Below the pieces are notes generated by a model. The model had not been told where the DNA came from. It saw nothing but the letters and a program-made list of their open reading frames with translations, and did not search any database. 64,000 bases of DNA, taken from Sphaerisporangium fuscum (lineage in GTDB: Bacteria > Actinomycetota > Actinomycetes > Streptosporangiales > Streptosporangiaceae). The position numbers and the translations under genes are program-made. The stretch lies in the NCBI RefSeq assembly GCF_018531465.1, contig NZ_JAHDTF010000025.1:62001-126000 (forward strand), in the 5' to 3' direction. Below are positions 17,035 to 25,438 of the stretch, in pieces. Positions within the stretch are counted from its first letter, which is position 1; each line of letters starts with the position of its first letter.

Positions 17035-19629
17035 ATGCGCAACCGCAATTCGCGGGTCCGGACCAAGGTCACGGCTCTCATCATGTCGCTCGTCGCGCTC
17101 TGGGGTTTCGCGGCATGGGTCACGTTACGTGAGGGCCTGAACCTTCTGTGGATCTCCACCCTGGACTCCGGCGTCTCCCAGCCCGCGGAGAAGCTGATCA
17201 GCGAACTGCAGCGCGAGCGCAGACTGACCTCGGTGCTGCTGGGCGCGCCCGGCCCGTCCCCCCAGCAACGGGACCTCCTGGCGGCCCAGCGGACCCAGAC
17301 CCTGGCGGCGGGGGCGGTCTTCCATCGGGTCCTCGGCGACGGCGAGGTGCGCAGGGCGGCCACCGACGTGGTCATGCGGCGCATTGTCGCCGCCGACCAG
17401 GCGCTGCAGGACCTGGCGTCCCTGCGCCGCAAGGTCGACGCCGGTCAAATCGACAGATACACCGCCGAAGGCACGTTCACCGACGTCATCGAGTCGTTCT
17501 ACCGCATCTACGACGTGCTGGCGATCTTGGATGACCAGGATTTCGCCAAGGACACCCGCACCCTCCTGGCGATGGCCCGCGCCAAGGAACTCCTGTCGCG
17601 CGAGGACTCCCTCGTGGCAGGAGCCCTGGAGAGCGGGAGGTTCGGCAGGACCGACCGGGTCAAGTTCACCCAGATCGTGGGCGCTCAGCGGCTCTTCCTC
17701 GGCAGGGCCTCGGCCGAGCTGCCGGAGCGGGACCGCGCCGCCTACGACCGGCTGACCGCGAGCGACCCCTTCAAGCGCTTCCACTACATGGAGGACCAGC
17801 TCATCCAGGGCGACCAGGCGAACGCCCAGGCGTCCATCGGCAAGAACTCCTGGCGGATCGCCGCCGAGACCGTGATCGCCCAGCTCGACAAGCTCATCGA
17901 GGACAGCGGCGACGCGCTGGTCCAGCGCGCCACTCCCCTCGCCGTCGGGGTCGTCGTGCGGCTGGCGCTCGCGGGCGGCCTCGGACTGCTCGCGGTCATC
18001 GCCTCGATCGTCCTGTCGATCACCACGGCACGCTCCCTGGTACGGCGCCTGGAAGAGCTCAAGAACGCCGCCCTGGAACTCGCCGCACGCCGCCTGCCCG
18101 GCGTCGTCGAACGGCTCGGGCGTGGCGACGAGGTCGACGTCGCCGCCGAGGCACCGCCCCTCGCGGTCGGCGACGACGCGATCGGCCAGGTCGGCCGGGC
18201 GTTCAACACCGTCCAGGAGACCGCCATCCGTGTCGCGGTCGAGCAGGCCGAGCTGCGGCGCAGCCACCGCCTCATCCTGCTGAACCTCGCCCGGCGCACC
18301 CAGTCACTCGTCCACCGGCAGCTGACCGTCCTGGACGCCATGGAACGGCGTGAGACCGAACCGGCCGAGCTGGCCGACCTGTTCCGGATCGACCACCTGG
18401 CCACCCGGATGCGGCGCAACGCCGAGAACCTCATTATCCTCTCGGGAGCCTCCCCCGGCCGCTCCTGGCGGCGGTCGGTGCCGATGGTCGACGTCGTGCG
18501 CGGCGCGCTCGCCGAGATCGAGGACTACACCCAGGTCACGCTGATGCCCATGGGCGAGGCCGAACTGGCCGGTCGCGCCGTGGGCGACGTGATCCACCTG
18601 CTCGCCGAGCTCATCGAGAACGCCGTGTCGTTCTCGCCGCCCTACGCGTCGGTGCAGGTGAGCGGGCAGGAGGTCGCCAAGGGCTACGTCATCGAGATCG
18701 AGGACCGGGGTCTCGGCATGAGCCCGGAAGACCTCGCCGCCGCCAACGAACGGATCGTCGACCCGCCCGAGTTCAAGCCGACCGACACTCCGCGACTCGG
18801 CCTGTACGTGGTCAGCCGCCTCACTTCACGGCACCACATCCAGGTCACGCTGAAGGCCTCCGCATACGGCGGCACGACCGTCGTCGTCCTGATTCCGCGT
18901 GAGTTGATCAGCGGCGATCTCGAACCCGAAGCCGATGTGGACCCGGCGAACGACCACGACGCGGAGCGGAGACCGCCGTCCGGCACCACGGAGCCGGCGC
19001 AGGGCGGTCACGCCGCCGCCGTTCTCGCGGCGCCGACGGCACCCGAAGCGGAAAGGCCCGCGGGCGGGGCGCCCTCCTCGTCCGCCGCCGCGGAAGCGGA
19101 CCCGACCCATCGCAACGGCACGGACGCGGAGTCGGCTCCGCCGAGGCGCGACGGCACCATCGTCGAAACGGACCTGCCGCGCCGCAATGGCTCGCCTTCG
19201 GAAAGCGACATTTCACGTCGAAAAGGGTCGTCATTGATGAGCGACTTGCCGCGCCGCACCCCCGCGCCGACGGAGACCGACCTGCCCCGGCGCAGCACAT
19301 CCCTCGCGGAGACGGACCTGCCGAAGCGTGAGCGTGGAACCGCCGCCGGTGACCTCCCGGCTCCGGACGCCGCGCCCGAGCCCAGGCTCACGCCCTCCGG
19401 GCTGCCGCGCCGGGTGGCGCAGGCCAATCTCGCGCCCGAACTGCGCGGGGAGCCCGCCGCCCCCGGCGACGACCCATCGGACGACGGGCCCTCGCCGGAG
19501 GAGATGCGCAGGCTCATGGGGTCCTTCCAGAGCGGCACCGAGCGTGGCCGTTCCGAGGCCGCCAGGATGCCGCGCCGGCTGGACGCCGAGCGGCCGCCGG
19601 AGGACCCCCCACCCGCTCGGCCGCAGTGA
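17035..19629 (+). CDS. cvnA: conservon sensor kinase CvnA (nitrate/nitrite-sensing domain histidine kinase-like)
   Basis: 864 residues from ATG 17035, with GGATGGAG directly upstream; the longer open frame from 16891 lacks a site. Membrane helix about 13-31, then an extracytoplasmic all-helical NIT-type domain (about 40-295), a second helix (about 301-331), a HAMP-like linker, and a HATPase domain with N-box ELIENAVSFSPP (about 525), EDRGLGMS and a GTTVVVLIP end. There is no clear phosphoacceptor His box, as is usual for CvnA proteins. The C-terminal 240 residues are disordered and carry repeated DLPRR motifs, ending in the family tail GLPRRVAQANLAPEL. First gene of a four-gene conservon that signals through the Ras-like CvnD. 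Confidence 0.9.
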   Translation: MRNRNSRVRTKVTALIMSLVALWGFAAWVTLREGLNLLWISTLDSGVSQPAEKLISELQRERRLTSVLLGAPGPSPQQRDLLAAQRTQTLAAGAVFHRVLGDGEVRRAATDVVMRRIVAADQALQDLASLRRKVDAGQIDRYTAEGTFTDVIESFYRIYDVLAILDDQDFAKDTRTLLAMARAKELLSREDSLVAGALESGRFGRTDRVKFTQIVGAQRLFLGRASAELPERDRAAYDRLTASDPFKRFHYMEDQLIQGDQANAQASIGKNSWRIAAETVIAQLDKLIEDSGDALVQRATPLAVGVVVRLALAGGLGLLAVIASIVLSITTARSLVRRLEELKNAALELAARRLPGVVERLGRGDEVDVAAEAPPLAVGDDAIGQVGRAFNTVQETAIRVAVEQAELRRSHRLILLNLARRTQSLVHRQLTVLDAMERRETEPAELADLFRIDHLATRMRRNAENLIILSGASPGRSWRRSVPMVDVVRGALAEIEDYTQVTLMPMGEAELAGRAVGDVIHLLAELIENAVSFSPPYASVQVSGQEVAKGYVIEIEDRGLGMSPEDLAAANERIVDPPEFKPTDTPRLGLYVVSRLTSRHHIQVTLKASAYGGTTVVVLIPRELISGDLEPEADVDPANDHDAERRPPSGTTEPAQGGHAAAVLAAPTAPEAERPAGGAPSSSAAAEADPTHRNGTDAESAPPRRDGTIVETDLPRRNGSPSESDISRRKGSSLMSDLPRRTPAPTETDLPRRSTSLAETDLPKRERGTAAGDLPAPDAAPEPRLTPSGLPRRVAQANLAPELRGEPAAPGDDPSDDGPSPEEMRRLMGSFQSGTERGRSEAARMPRRLDAERPPEDPPPARPQ

Positions 19630-19718
19630 GCGCGCCCGCGCGGATGATCGTCCGGCGGGCGTGTCGGAGATCATGTAGAAGACGGAATGACAGCATGAGC
19701 CGATAAAGAGGACAGCGA

Positions 19719-20150
19719 GTGATGCAACGGACGAGCTCCCCAGCCGATCTGGCCTGGCTGCTGGACGACCTGGTCGGACGGGTGAGGGAAGCCGAGCACG
19801 GAATCGTTCTCTCCACCGACGGCCTGCTCCTCGCCGCGTCGAAAGGGCTCGGCCAGGCCGACGCCGACCACCTGTCCGCCGTGGCGGCGGGCATCCAGAG
19901 CCTCGCGCGGGGAGCCAGCGAGCGGTTCGACGGCGGAGCGGTGCGGCAGACCATCGTCGCGCTGAAGTCGGCGTACCTCGTGGTGACCACGGCCGGGCAC
20001 GGCGCGTGCCTGGCGGTGCTGTGCGCGCACGACGCCGACGTGGGCCTGGTCGCCTACGAGATGAACATGCTCGTCTCCCGCGTCGGCCAGTACCTCACGT
20101 CTCCCGCACGCTCGGAGAACCCTTCCCCGAGGAATGAGGGCGCCACATGA
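19719..20150 (+). CDS. cvnB: conservon roadblock/LC7 protein CvnB
   Basis: 143 residues; GTG 19719 or ATG 19722, with AAAGAGGA upstream. The sequence LAWLLDDLVGRVREAEHGIVLSTDGLLLAAS is the roadblock/LC7 start, followed by the ALKSAYLVVTTAG core strand. These proteins dimerise and act as partners or GTPase-activating factors for the Ras-like CvnD. It is 89 bases behind the kinase gene and overlaps cvnC by 4 bases, so all four genes are one operon. Confidence 0.92.
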   Translation: MMQRTSSPADLAWLLDDLVGRVREAEHGIVLSTDGLLLAASKGLGQADADHLSAVAAGIQSLARGASERFDGGAVRQTIVALKSAYLVVTTAGHGACLAVLCAHDADVGLVAYEMNMLVSRVGQYLTSPARSENPSPRNEGAT

Positions 20151-20536
20151 CGAACCTCTCCGACGACCCCGCCGACGAGAAGTGGGTCGACGACGAGGCG
20201 GGCCGCATCGTCCGCCCCTACGTCATGACCCGCGGCCGAACGCAGCCGAGCCGGGGCAAGATCGACCTCATCACCCTCGTGGTGACCATGAACCCGGTCA
20301 TCTCGGCCGAACCGGGCCTCGGCCCGGAGCACCACGTCATCGTCAAGATCTGCGAACGACCGATGTCCGTCGCGGAGATCGCCGCCCACCTCGACCTTCC
20401 CGCGGGCACCGTCCGCGTCCTGCTGGGAGACCTGGTCGACCGTGGGCTCGTGGCGATCCAGGAACCCGCGCGCGAGGCCGACGTCCTCGACCTGGAAACC
20501 TACAAGGCGGTGCTCAATGGACTCCGGACGCTCTGA
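20147..20536 (+). CDS. cvnC: conservon DUF742 protein CvnC
   Basis: 129 residues, ATG 20147 in an ATGA overlap with cvnB. It has the DUF742 layout: GRIVRPYVMTRGRT near the start and a winged-helix-like C-terminal half (MSVAEIAAHLDLPAGTVRVLLGDLVDRGLV). DUF742 proteins are found only in conservons, where they form a complex with the roadblock protein and GTPase. A DNA- or protein-binding role of the winged helix is possible but unproven. The end overlaps the cvnD start by 20 bases. Confidence 0.92.
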   Translation: MTNLSDDPADEKWVDDEAGRIVRPYVMTRGRTQPSRGKIDLITLVVTMNPVISAEPGLGPEHHVIVKICERPMSVAEIAAHLDLPAGTVRVLLGDLVDRGLVAIQEPAREADVLDLETYKAVLNGLRTL

Positions 20537-21137
20537 CCGCGACTCCGGACGGGTCAAGCTTCCCACCGCGATCAAGATTCTGATCGCGGGCGGGTTCGGG
20601 GCGGGCAAGACCACGATGGTGGGCTCGGTTTCCGAAACCAGGCCGCTGCGCACCGAGGAGATGCTGACCGACCGCGGCGTCGGCGTCGACGACCTGTCCG
20701 GAGTGGAGGCGAAGACGACCACCACCGTCGCCATGGACTTCGGCCGCATCTCCATCGGCGCCGACCACGTGCTGTACCTGTTCGGCACCCCCGGGCAGCA
20801 ACGGTTCTGGTTCGTGTGGGACGAGCTGGCGCTCGGCGCCATGGGCGCCGTCGTGATCGCCGACACGCGGCGCCTGGCCGACTGCTTCCCGTCGGTCGAC
20901 TACTTCGAGCGCCGCGGCACCCCGTTCGTCGTCGCGGTGAACTGCTTCGAGGGCGCCAAGCGCTACGACGTCGAGGAGATCCGGATGGCCCTGGATCTGG
21001 GCGGCGGGATCCCGGTGATCCTCTGCGACGCGCGCGAGAAGGAGTCGAGCAAGAACGTGCTCATCACCCTGGTCGAGCACGCCATGGAGATCCGGGCCTC
21101 CCGCCTGGCCGCCACCGGACGGACAGCGCTGCGATGA
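20517..21137 (+). CDS. cvnD: conservon Ras-like GTPase CvnD
   Basis: 206 residues from ATG 20517, which overlaps the end of cvnC. P-loop GGFGAGKTT (about residues 24-32), a G3-like GTPGQQRFWF, and a G4 position that reads AVNCFEG, not NKxD, as is typical for CvnD proteins, with CDARE as the G5-like element. It is an ATP/GTP-binding switch downstream of the CvnA kinase. In streptomycetes such operons influence development and secondary metabolism and often carry a P450; here a P450 lies in the upstream diterpenoid cassette and not downstream. Confidence 0.92.
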   Translation: MDSGRSDRDSGRVKLPTAIKILIAGGFGAGKTTMVGSVSETRPLRTEEMLTDRGVGVDDLSGVEAKTTTTVAMDFGRISIGADHVLYLFGTPGQQRFWFVWDELALGAMGAVVIADTRRLADCFPSVDYFERRGTPFVVAVNCFEGAKRYDVEEIRMALDLGGGIPVILCDAREKESSKNVLITLVEHAMEIRASRLAATGRTALR

Positions 21138-21314
21138 GCGGGCAGGGAACGCCATGCGGACATCCTCGGTCGAGGCGTGCGCGCCGCGGATGACCGCGGC
21201 GCACTCGAACGCGAGCGAGAGCCCGATCAGCGCGGTCCTCGCCCCCGCCGCACGCACCGTCTGCCGCGCCCGGCCCGGGCCGCCCGGCTGGGACCGGTGG
21301 TAGGGAGACGCGCC

Positions 21315-21857
21315 TCAGCCGGCCGTCCAGCGACGGAGTTTCTCGGGGTTGCGTACCACCCAGATGTGCTTGATCCGGTCGTCCTCGACCTCGAACGCGA
21401 ACACCGTCACGGTGACGCCGTCCTGCTGAGCCACCAGGCCGGGCTGGCCGTTGACCGTGCACTCCAGGTACGTCATGTCGCCGGGCCTCCGCTCGGCGAT
21501 CTCGATCCAGGCGCGCGCGATCTGCTCGCCGCCTTCGATGGGGTGCAGGAAGGTGACGGCGAGGCCGCCGCCGTCGGCGATCGCCGTGGCGTCGGGGTCG
21601 AGCAGGCCGATCAGGGCCTCGATGTCCTTGGCCTCCCATGCCTGCTTGAAGTCCCTGATGATGCCGGCGCGCTGGGTCGCCGGAGTCGCAGAGGGCTGCG
21701 AGGCCCGGATGCGGCAGGTCTCCTGGACGGCGTCCTCGGCCTCGGCCAGGGAGCCCAGGAGCCGGTAGGCGATATTGATCAGCTGGCGCCGCTCGCTCAT
21801 GATCGCGTCCAGGCCGGGATCGGGCCGGCCGTGCCCCGGCCGGGATGGGGTGGTCAT
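21315..21857 (-). CDS. ECF41-like sigma factor with internal deletion (SnoaL-like C-terminal domain retained)
   Basis: 180 residues from ATG 21857 (GAGGGAG upstream). Residues about 20-47 read as the start of sigma region 2 (ERRQLINIAYRLLGSLAEAEDAVQET). Immediately after, the protein jumps to the C-terminal SnoaL-like domain of ECF41 factors (IIRDFKQAWEAKDIEALIGLL, DGGG motif, ending WVVRNPEKLRRW). The rest of region 2, the linker and all of region 4, about 100-120 residues, are missing, but the frame is intact. It could not recognise promoters as a normal sigma factor. Either a decaying gene or a repurposed fragment. Convergent with cvnD. Confidence 0.72.
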   Translation of the reverse strand: MTTPSRPGHGRPDPGLDAIMSERRQLINIAYRLLGSLAEAEDAVQETCRIRASQPSATPATQRAGIIRDFKQAWEAKDIEALIGLLDPDATAIADGGGLAVTFLHPIEGGEQIARAWIEIAERRPGDMTYLECTVNGQPGLVAQQDGVTVTVFAFEVEDDRIKHIWVVRNPEKLRRWTAG

Positions 21858-22244
21858 GGTGCCGACTGCTCCCTCGGTCGTATCTGTCCTCCCAAGTTCG
21901 ACAAGGCAGCGCACCGGAATGTGAGGCCGGTACGTCACCTCACATCAGCTTGCGCGATGTGCAAGGCGTGGGTGAACCCTGCGGCCGGCACGGCGGGGGC
22001 GTCGCCGGTGAGATCTCCCGCGGCGACCTCGTTGACGAAACTGGTCGACGAGACCTTCGCCGCGATCCGCGCCGCGCTCACCCACCGCCTAGCGATCATT
22101 CGATCGAACCGATGACCTCCCCGCCCAGCCGCAGGGACTCCACAGCCCACCGGAGCCCCCCGCCCTGCGCGGAGGCGACGTTCCGCCGGCCGCCGTGGAT
22201 GGACGGCCGCGAGCGCGGGTGACCTCGGCGTGTTCGCCCGGGCG
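21858..22244. other. intergenic region, possible decayed coding sequence
   Basis: 387 bases between two minus-strand genes. Several frames are open but none shows a family signature or ribosome-binding site. A minus-strand end reading LRWAVESLRLGGEVIGSIE before a stop at about 22095 looks protein-like and might be a gene remnant, but I cannot assign it. The promoter of the gene at 21315-21857 must lie in the left part. Confidence 0.4.
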
Positions 22245-23288
22245 TCAGCCGGTCGATGTGAGGTGGTCGACGAGCGCGGCGCGGAACGCGGCCGGCTGGT
22301 CCAGGTGCGGTCCGTGGCCCGAGTCCGGGATCACCACCTCGCGGTAGCGACCGTAGGTGTCGAGCACCGCGCGGGTCTGCGCGACCATCGGCTGCGCCGG
22401 GAACGTCCCCGCGCCCGGCCAGCCCGGCACCGCGCCGAGCGCCCCCAGGTGCGCCAGGTCGTACAGCGAGGTGTCGGAGACGATCACATCGTCGGCGCCG
22501 CGCAGCCAGAGCACCGGCGGCTTGGGGTCCACGGTGGACAGATCGGCGATCCGGAAGTGGGTGGGCGCCATGGTGTTCAGCACGCCGCGCTCCCCCGGCG
22601 CGATCCCGGGCCAGTCGCTCGTCGTGGCGGCGTTGCCCGGGTAGTGGTCGTCGCCGGTGCGGGTGGACAGCATCGACTCGACCAGCATGTCCAGGTGCTC
22701 GGGTACGCACGGCGGCTTGACGTAGTGCGCGAGCAGCACGTTGCGCGGCGACAGCGGGGACTCCTCGCCGGTGTCGCCGCTCGCCAGCCGCCGCACGAAC
22801 TCCGCGTTCGCGCCGCCGGCGCCGGACCCGGCGCCGCTCGGGTGGCACAGCTCCCCGTCGGTGCCGCGGGTACCGCCGAAGCCGTACGGCGACACCGGGT
22901 TCACCAGCGTGAGCGACGCGATCGCCGCCGGGTCGTCGAGCAGGTACCGCAGCAGCACCCCGCCGCCCATGCTCCAGCCGACCAGGTGCACCGGCGCGAG
23001 GTCCATCGCGGACACCAGCGCGGCCAGGTCGTCGGCGTAGTCGGAGAGCCCGCGGGTGGCGTCCACCGGTTCGGGGTCGGTATCGCCGAAGCCGCGCAGG
23101 TCCAGCGCCAGCGGCCGGAAGCCGTCGGGAAGCGCGAGCATCGTCGTCTGCCAGAACAGGCTCGACGACACGTTGCCGTGGACGAACAGCACCGGCGCGC
23201 CGGTACGGTTCTCGACCTCCAGCACGTTGACGGTCAGCCGCTTGGTGTCGATCCGGCGGGCGATCACGCCGGGAAGCAGGGGGGTCAT
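22245..23288 (-). CDS. alpha/beta hydrolase, last gene of the lipid/ester operon
   Basis: 347 residues from ATG 23288. The oxyanion segment FVHGNVSSSLFW, nucleophile elbow VGWSMGGG, acid region PVLWLRGADDVIV and catalytic His in DSGHGPHLDQP are all present, so it should be an active esterase/lipase-like hydrolase. An insertion of about 60 residues (around FGGTRGTDGELCHPSG) between the elbow and the acid may form a lid. It starts 10 bases after the secreted lipase gene and is the promoter-distal gene of the five-gene minus-strand operon. The intracellular location (no signal peptide) fits processing of products imported after lipase action. Confidence 0.87.
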   Translation of the reverse strand: MTPLLPGVIARRIDTKRLTVNVLEVENRTGAPVLFVHGNVSSSLFWQTTMLALPDGFRPLALDLRGFGDTDPEPVDATRGLSDYADDLAALVSAMDLAPVHLVGWSMGGGVLLRYLLDDPAAIASLTLVNPVSPYGFGGTRGTDGELCHPSGAGSGAGGANAEFVRRLASGDTGEESPLSPRNVLLAHYVKPPCVPEHLDMLVESMLSTRTGDDHYPGNAATTSDWPGIAPGERGVLNTMAPTHFRIADLSTVDPKPPVLWLRGADDVIVSDTSLYDLAHLGALGAVPGWPGAGTFPAQPMVAQTRAVLDTYGRYREVVIPDSGHGPHLDQPAAFRAALVDHLTSTG

Positions 23289-23298
23289 GTCTTTCCTC

Positions 23299-24543
23299 TC
23301 AGCCGAGCCAGTTCGCGACCTGTGACTCGACCGCCGGGTACCAGCCGAGTTGAAGATGGTTGGCGCCGGTCACCAGAGCGGTGCCGGCCACGGTGCCGAT
23401 GCCCACCTTGGACAGCGCGCTGCTCTGGAACACCACGCCGTCGCTGGGCCCGCGGTTCTCGTTGTAGATCCCGACGACGGTGGGCGATCCGCCGGCCAGC
23501 AGGTACGTCGCCACCGACGCCGGCACGCCCGCCTGCTGGATCCGGGAGATCAACGAGCCCGCGTCGATGGCGGCCTGGATGCCCGGTCCGGAGGTGTAGA
23601 AGCCCTGTCCGCCGTAGTAGGTGGTGTACCAGTCCTGCTGCGTCTGGTCGATGCCGTAGGTGCCGTCGAAGCGCGCCAGCATCTGCCGCTGCCCGGGATA
23701 GCAGTCGAACCCGCCGGCCGGCACGAACGAGAACTCCGGGTGGCCGGCGTAGACGCCGTAGCAGGTCATGTACGTGTGCGGCGCGGGCGAGTTGACGCTG
23801 CCGCCGCATTCCGGCCAGATCGAGAAGTCGTGCGCCCAGCCGTGCGCGAACGGATAGTCGTAGCCGGCGTTCGGGCCGCCGAGCGTGATCAGCTTGCGTA
23901 CGTCGCCGGCGTACGAACGGCCCCAGCTCGGCTTGACCGACGACACGTACATCCGCGCCGACATCTCACCCTTGCTCCAGCCCACCAGGTCCACAGCGGA
24001 CACGCCGAGCTTGGCCTTGATGATCGCGACCGCGTCGCCGACCTCCTGGGCCTGCATCAGGTTGTCGCCCTCCTTGTGGGCGAACCCGATCGCGAACACC
24101 CGGTACCCGGCCTTCGACAGGTACTGCATCATGCCGGTGCTCGGGCAGCTCACGGCGCCGCAGCCGAAGCCGCCGGACTCGCCGGGGTTGGCCCACGCCC
24201 GGTCCGGGTTGTCGTTGGCGCCGTGCACGAGCAGTACCGGAGTGGACTTGGGGTTGGTGTTCCAACCGGGCGCGTGGTACAGCAGGAACCGGCCCGAGAA
24301 CGGCCGCTTGACGCCGCCGAAGAAGGTCAGGCGCTGGCCGTCCTGGTCGCCGCGGCCGTCCGGCGGGTAGCTCTCCTGCGTGAAGCCGGAGGTGGTGTCC
24401 AGGTACCGCTCCACAGCGGACCAACCGTTCGCGACGCTGGTGTAGGTGGCTTCCAGCGTCAGGTGCGAGGGCGCCTCGGCATGGGCCTCGGCCGGTACCA
24501 GCAACGCGGCCAGCACTACCGCGACAGTCCATAAGCGACGCAT
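23299..24543 (-). CDS. secreted lipase (alpha/beta hydrolase)
   Basis: 414 residues from ATG 24543. A signal peptide of about 22 residues (MRRLWTVAVVLAALLVPAEAHA) precedes a lipase domain with LLVHGANDNPDRAW (oxyanion loop), VDLVGWSKGEMSARMY (nucleophile Ser in GWSKG), and a C-terminal VTGANHLQLGW with the catalytic His. Cys pairs (GFGCGAVSCP, PECGG..MTCYG..FDCYP) suggest disulfides, consistent with export. It resembles the bacterial lipase class 2/LipA-like extracellular enzymes. In operon with two intracellular hydrolases, a TetR and an acyl-CoA ligase, it would release acids outside the cell for uptake and activation. Confidence 0.88.
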   Translation of the reverse strand: MRRLWTVAVVLAALLVPAEAHAEAPSHLTLEATYTSVANGWSAVERYLDTTSGFTQESYPPDGRGDQDGQRLTFFGGVKRPFSGRFLLYHAPGWNTNPKSTPVLLVHGANDNPDRAWANPGESGGFGCGAVSCPSTGMMQYLSKAGYRVFAIGFAHKEGDNLMQAQEVGDAVAIIKAKLGVSAVDLVGWSKGEMSARMYVSSVKPSWGRSYAGDVRKLITLGGPNAGYDYPFAHGWAHDFSIWPECGGSVNSPAPHTYMTCYGVYAGHPEFSFVPAGGFDCYPGQRQMLARFDGTYGIDQTQQDWYTTYYGGQGFYTSGPGIQAAIDAGSLISRIQQAGVPASVATYLLAGGSPTVVGIYNENRGPSDGVVFQSSALSKVGIGTVAGTALVTGANHLQLGWYPAVESQVANWLG

Positions 24544-24555
24544 CGGGTCTCCTGT

Positions 24556-25398
24556 CTACAGGGTTTCGGCCACCGCGGCGGCGCCGCGCGCGGCGAGCAG
24601 GATCGTGTAGTGGTTGGTGTCGCCGATGGTGCGCACCGGCATCCGGGCGGCGATCGGCGCCGGGTCCGGGTACAGGGCCGGCGGCGCGCCGAGAAGCCCG
24701 TACTCGGCGCGCAGGAACAGCGCTTCGTGCCGCAGCCGCGACCACGCGCCGGCCAGCGCGTCGCCGGTGTAGATGTCGATCGAGTCGTCCCCGACCGCGT
24801 CGGCCGACACCTTGCTGCGCAGGCATCCCTCCTCGCCGGTCAGGTCGTGGTCCACGTAGGACTCGATGGCCGGCGTCCAGTCGGCGAACGCCGGATGCGC
24901 CCGCCAGTAGGCCCGGTAGGCGTCGCGGTCGCGGAAGCGCATGGTGAGCCGGTCGGCGGCCGGGCCGATCACCGCGGCGAGCCGCGCCTCGGGCGTGTCG
25001 CCCGGCGGCAGCGGCAGCGGCGGGCCACCGTCCACGAGCACCAGCCGCCGCACCCGCTCCGGGTGCCGGTCGGCCAGGACCAGCGTCACGAAGCCCCCCA
25101 TCGAATGCCCGGCCACGACCGCGTCGGCGCATCCCAGCGCGTCCAAGGCCGCCACGCAGTCGTCGGCGTGCCGCGCCATCCCGTACGGACCGGGCAGCGC
25201 GCCGCTGTCGCCGCGCCCGCGCAGGTCAGGCGCGACCAGCATGGTGTCCTCCGGCAACCGCTCCGCGACGAGCTGCCAGGCCCTGTGCGAGGACGTCACG
25301 CCGTGCACGGCCAGCACCACCCGGGTACCGGTGCCCCACACGCCGACGGCCAGCTCGCCACCCGGAACCGGTACGCCCACCCGGCGGTACGCGGTCAT
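24556..25398 (-). CDS. alpha/beta hydrolase
   Basis: 280 residues from ATG 25398. Oxyanion motif VHGVTSSHRAW, nucleophile elbow AGHSMGGFV, and a C-terminal GDTNHYTILL with the catalytic His mark a complete alpha/beta hydrolase. The NHYT form of the His loop, close to the C-terminus, is common in a subgroup of esterases and thioesterase-like proteins. It lies 40 bases after the TetR gene and 12 bases before the secreted lipase gene, so it is part of the same transcript. Substrate unknown; an acyl ester or acyl-CoA related to the operon is likely. Confidence 0.87.
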   Translation of the reverse strand: MTAYRRVGVPVPGGELAVGVWGTGTRVVLAVHGVTSSHRAWQLVAERLPEDTMLVAPDLRGRGDSGALPGPYGMARHADDCVAALDALGCADAVVAGHSMGGFVTLVLADRHPERVRRLVLVDGGPPLPLPPGDTPEARLAAVIGPAADRLTMRFRDRDAYRAYWRAHPAFADWTPAIESYVDHDLTGEEGCLRSKVSADAVGDDSIDIYTGDALAGAWSRLRHEALFLRAEYGLLGAPPALYPDPAPIAARMPVRTIGDTNHYTILLAARGAAAVAETL

Positions 25399-25438
25399 CG
25401 CCCGCTCCGGCCGCCGTCGACCGTCTTCCGCACCGAAC

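Noticed and set aside
22230..23795. Long plus-strand frame opposite the hydrolase and lipase genes
   Set aside because: Arg/Ala/Gly-rich translation without domains; shadow of minus-strand genes with strong motifs.
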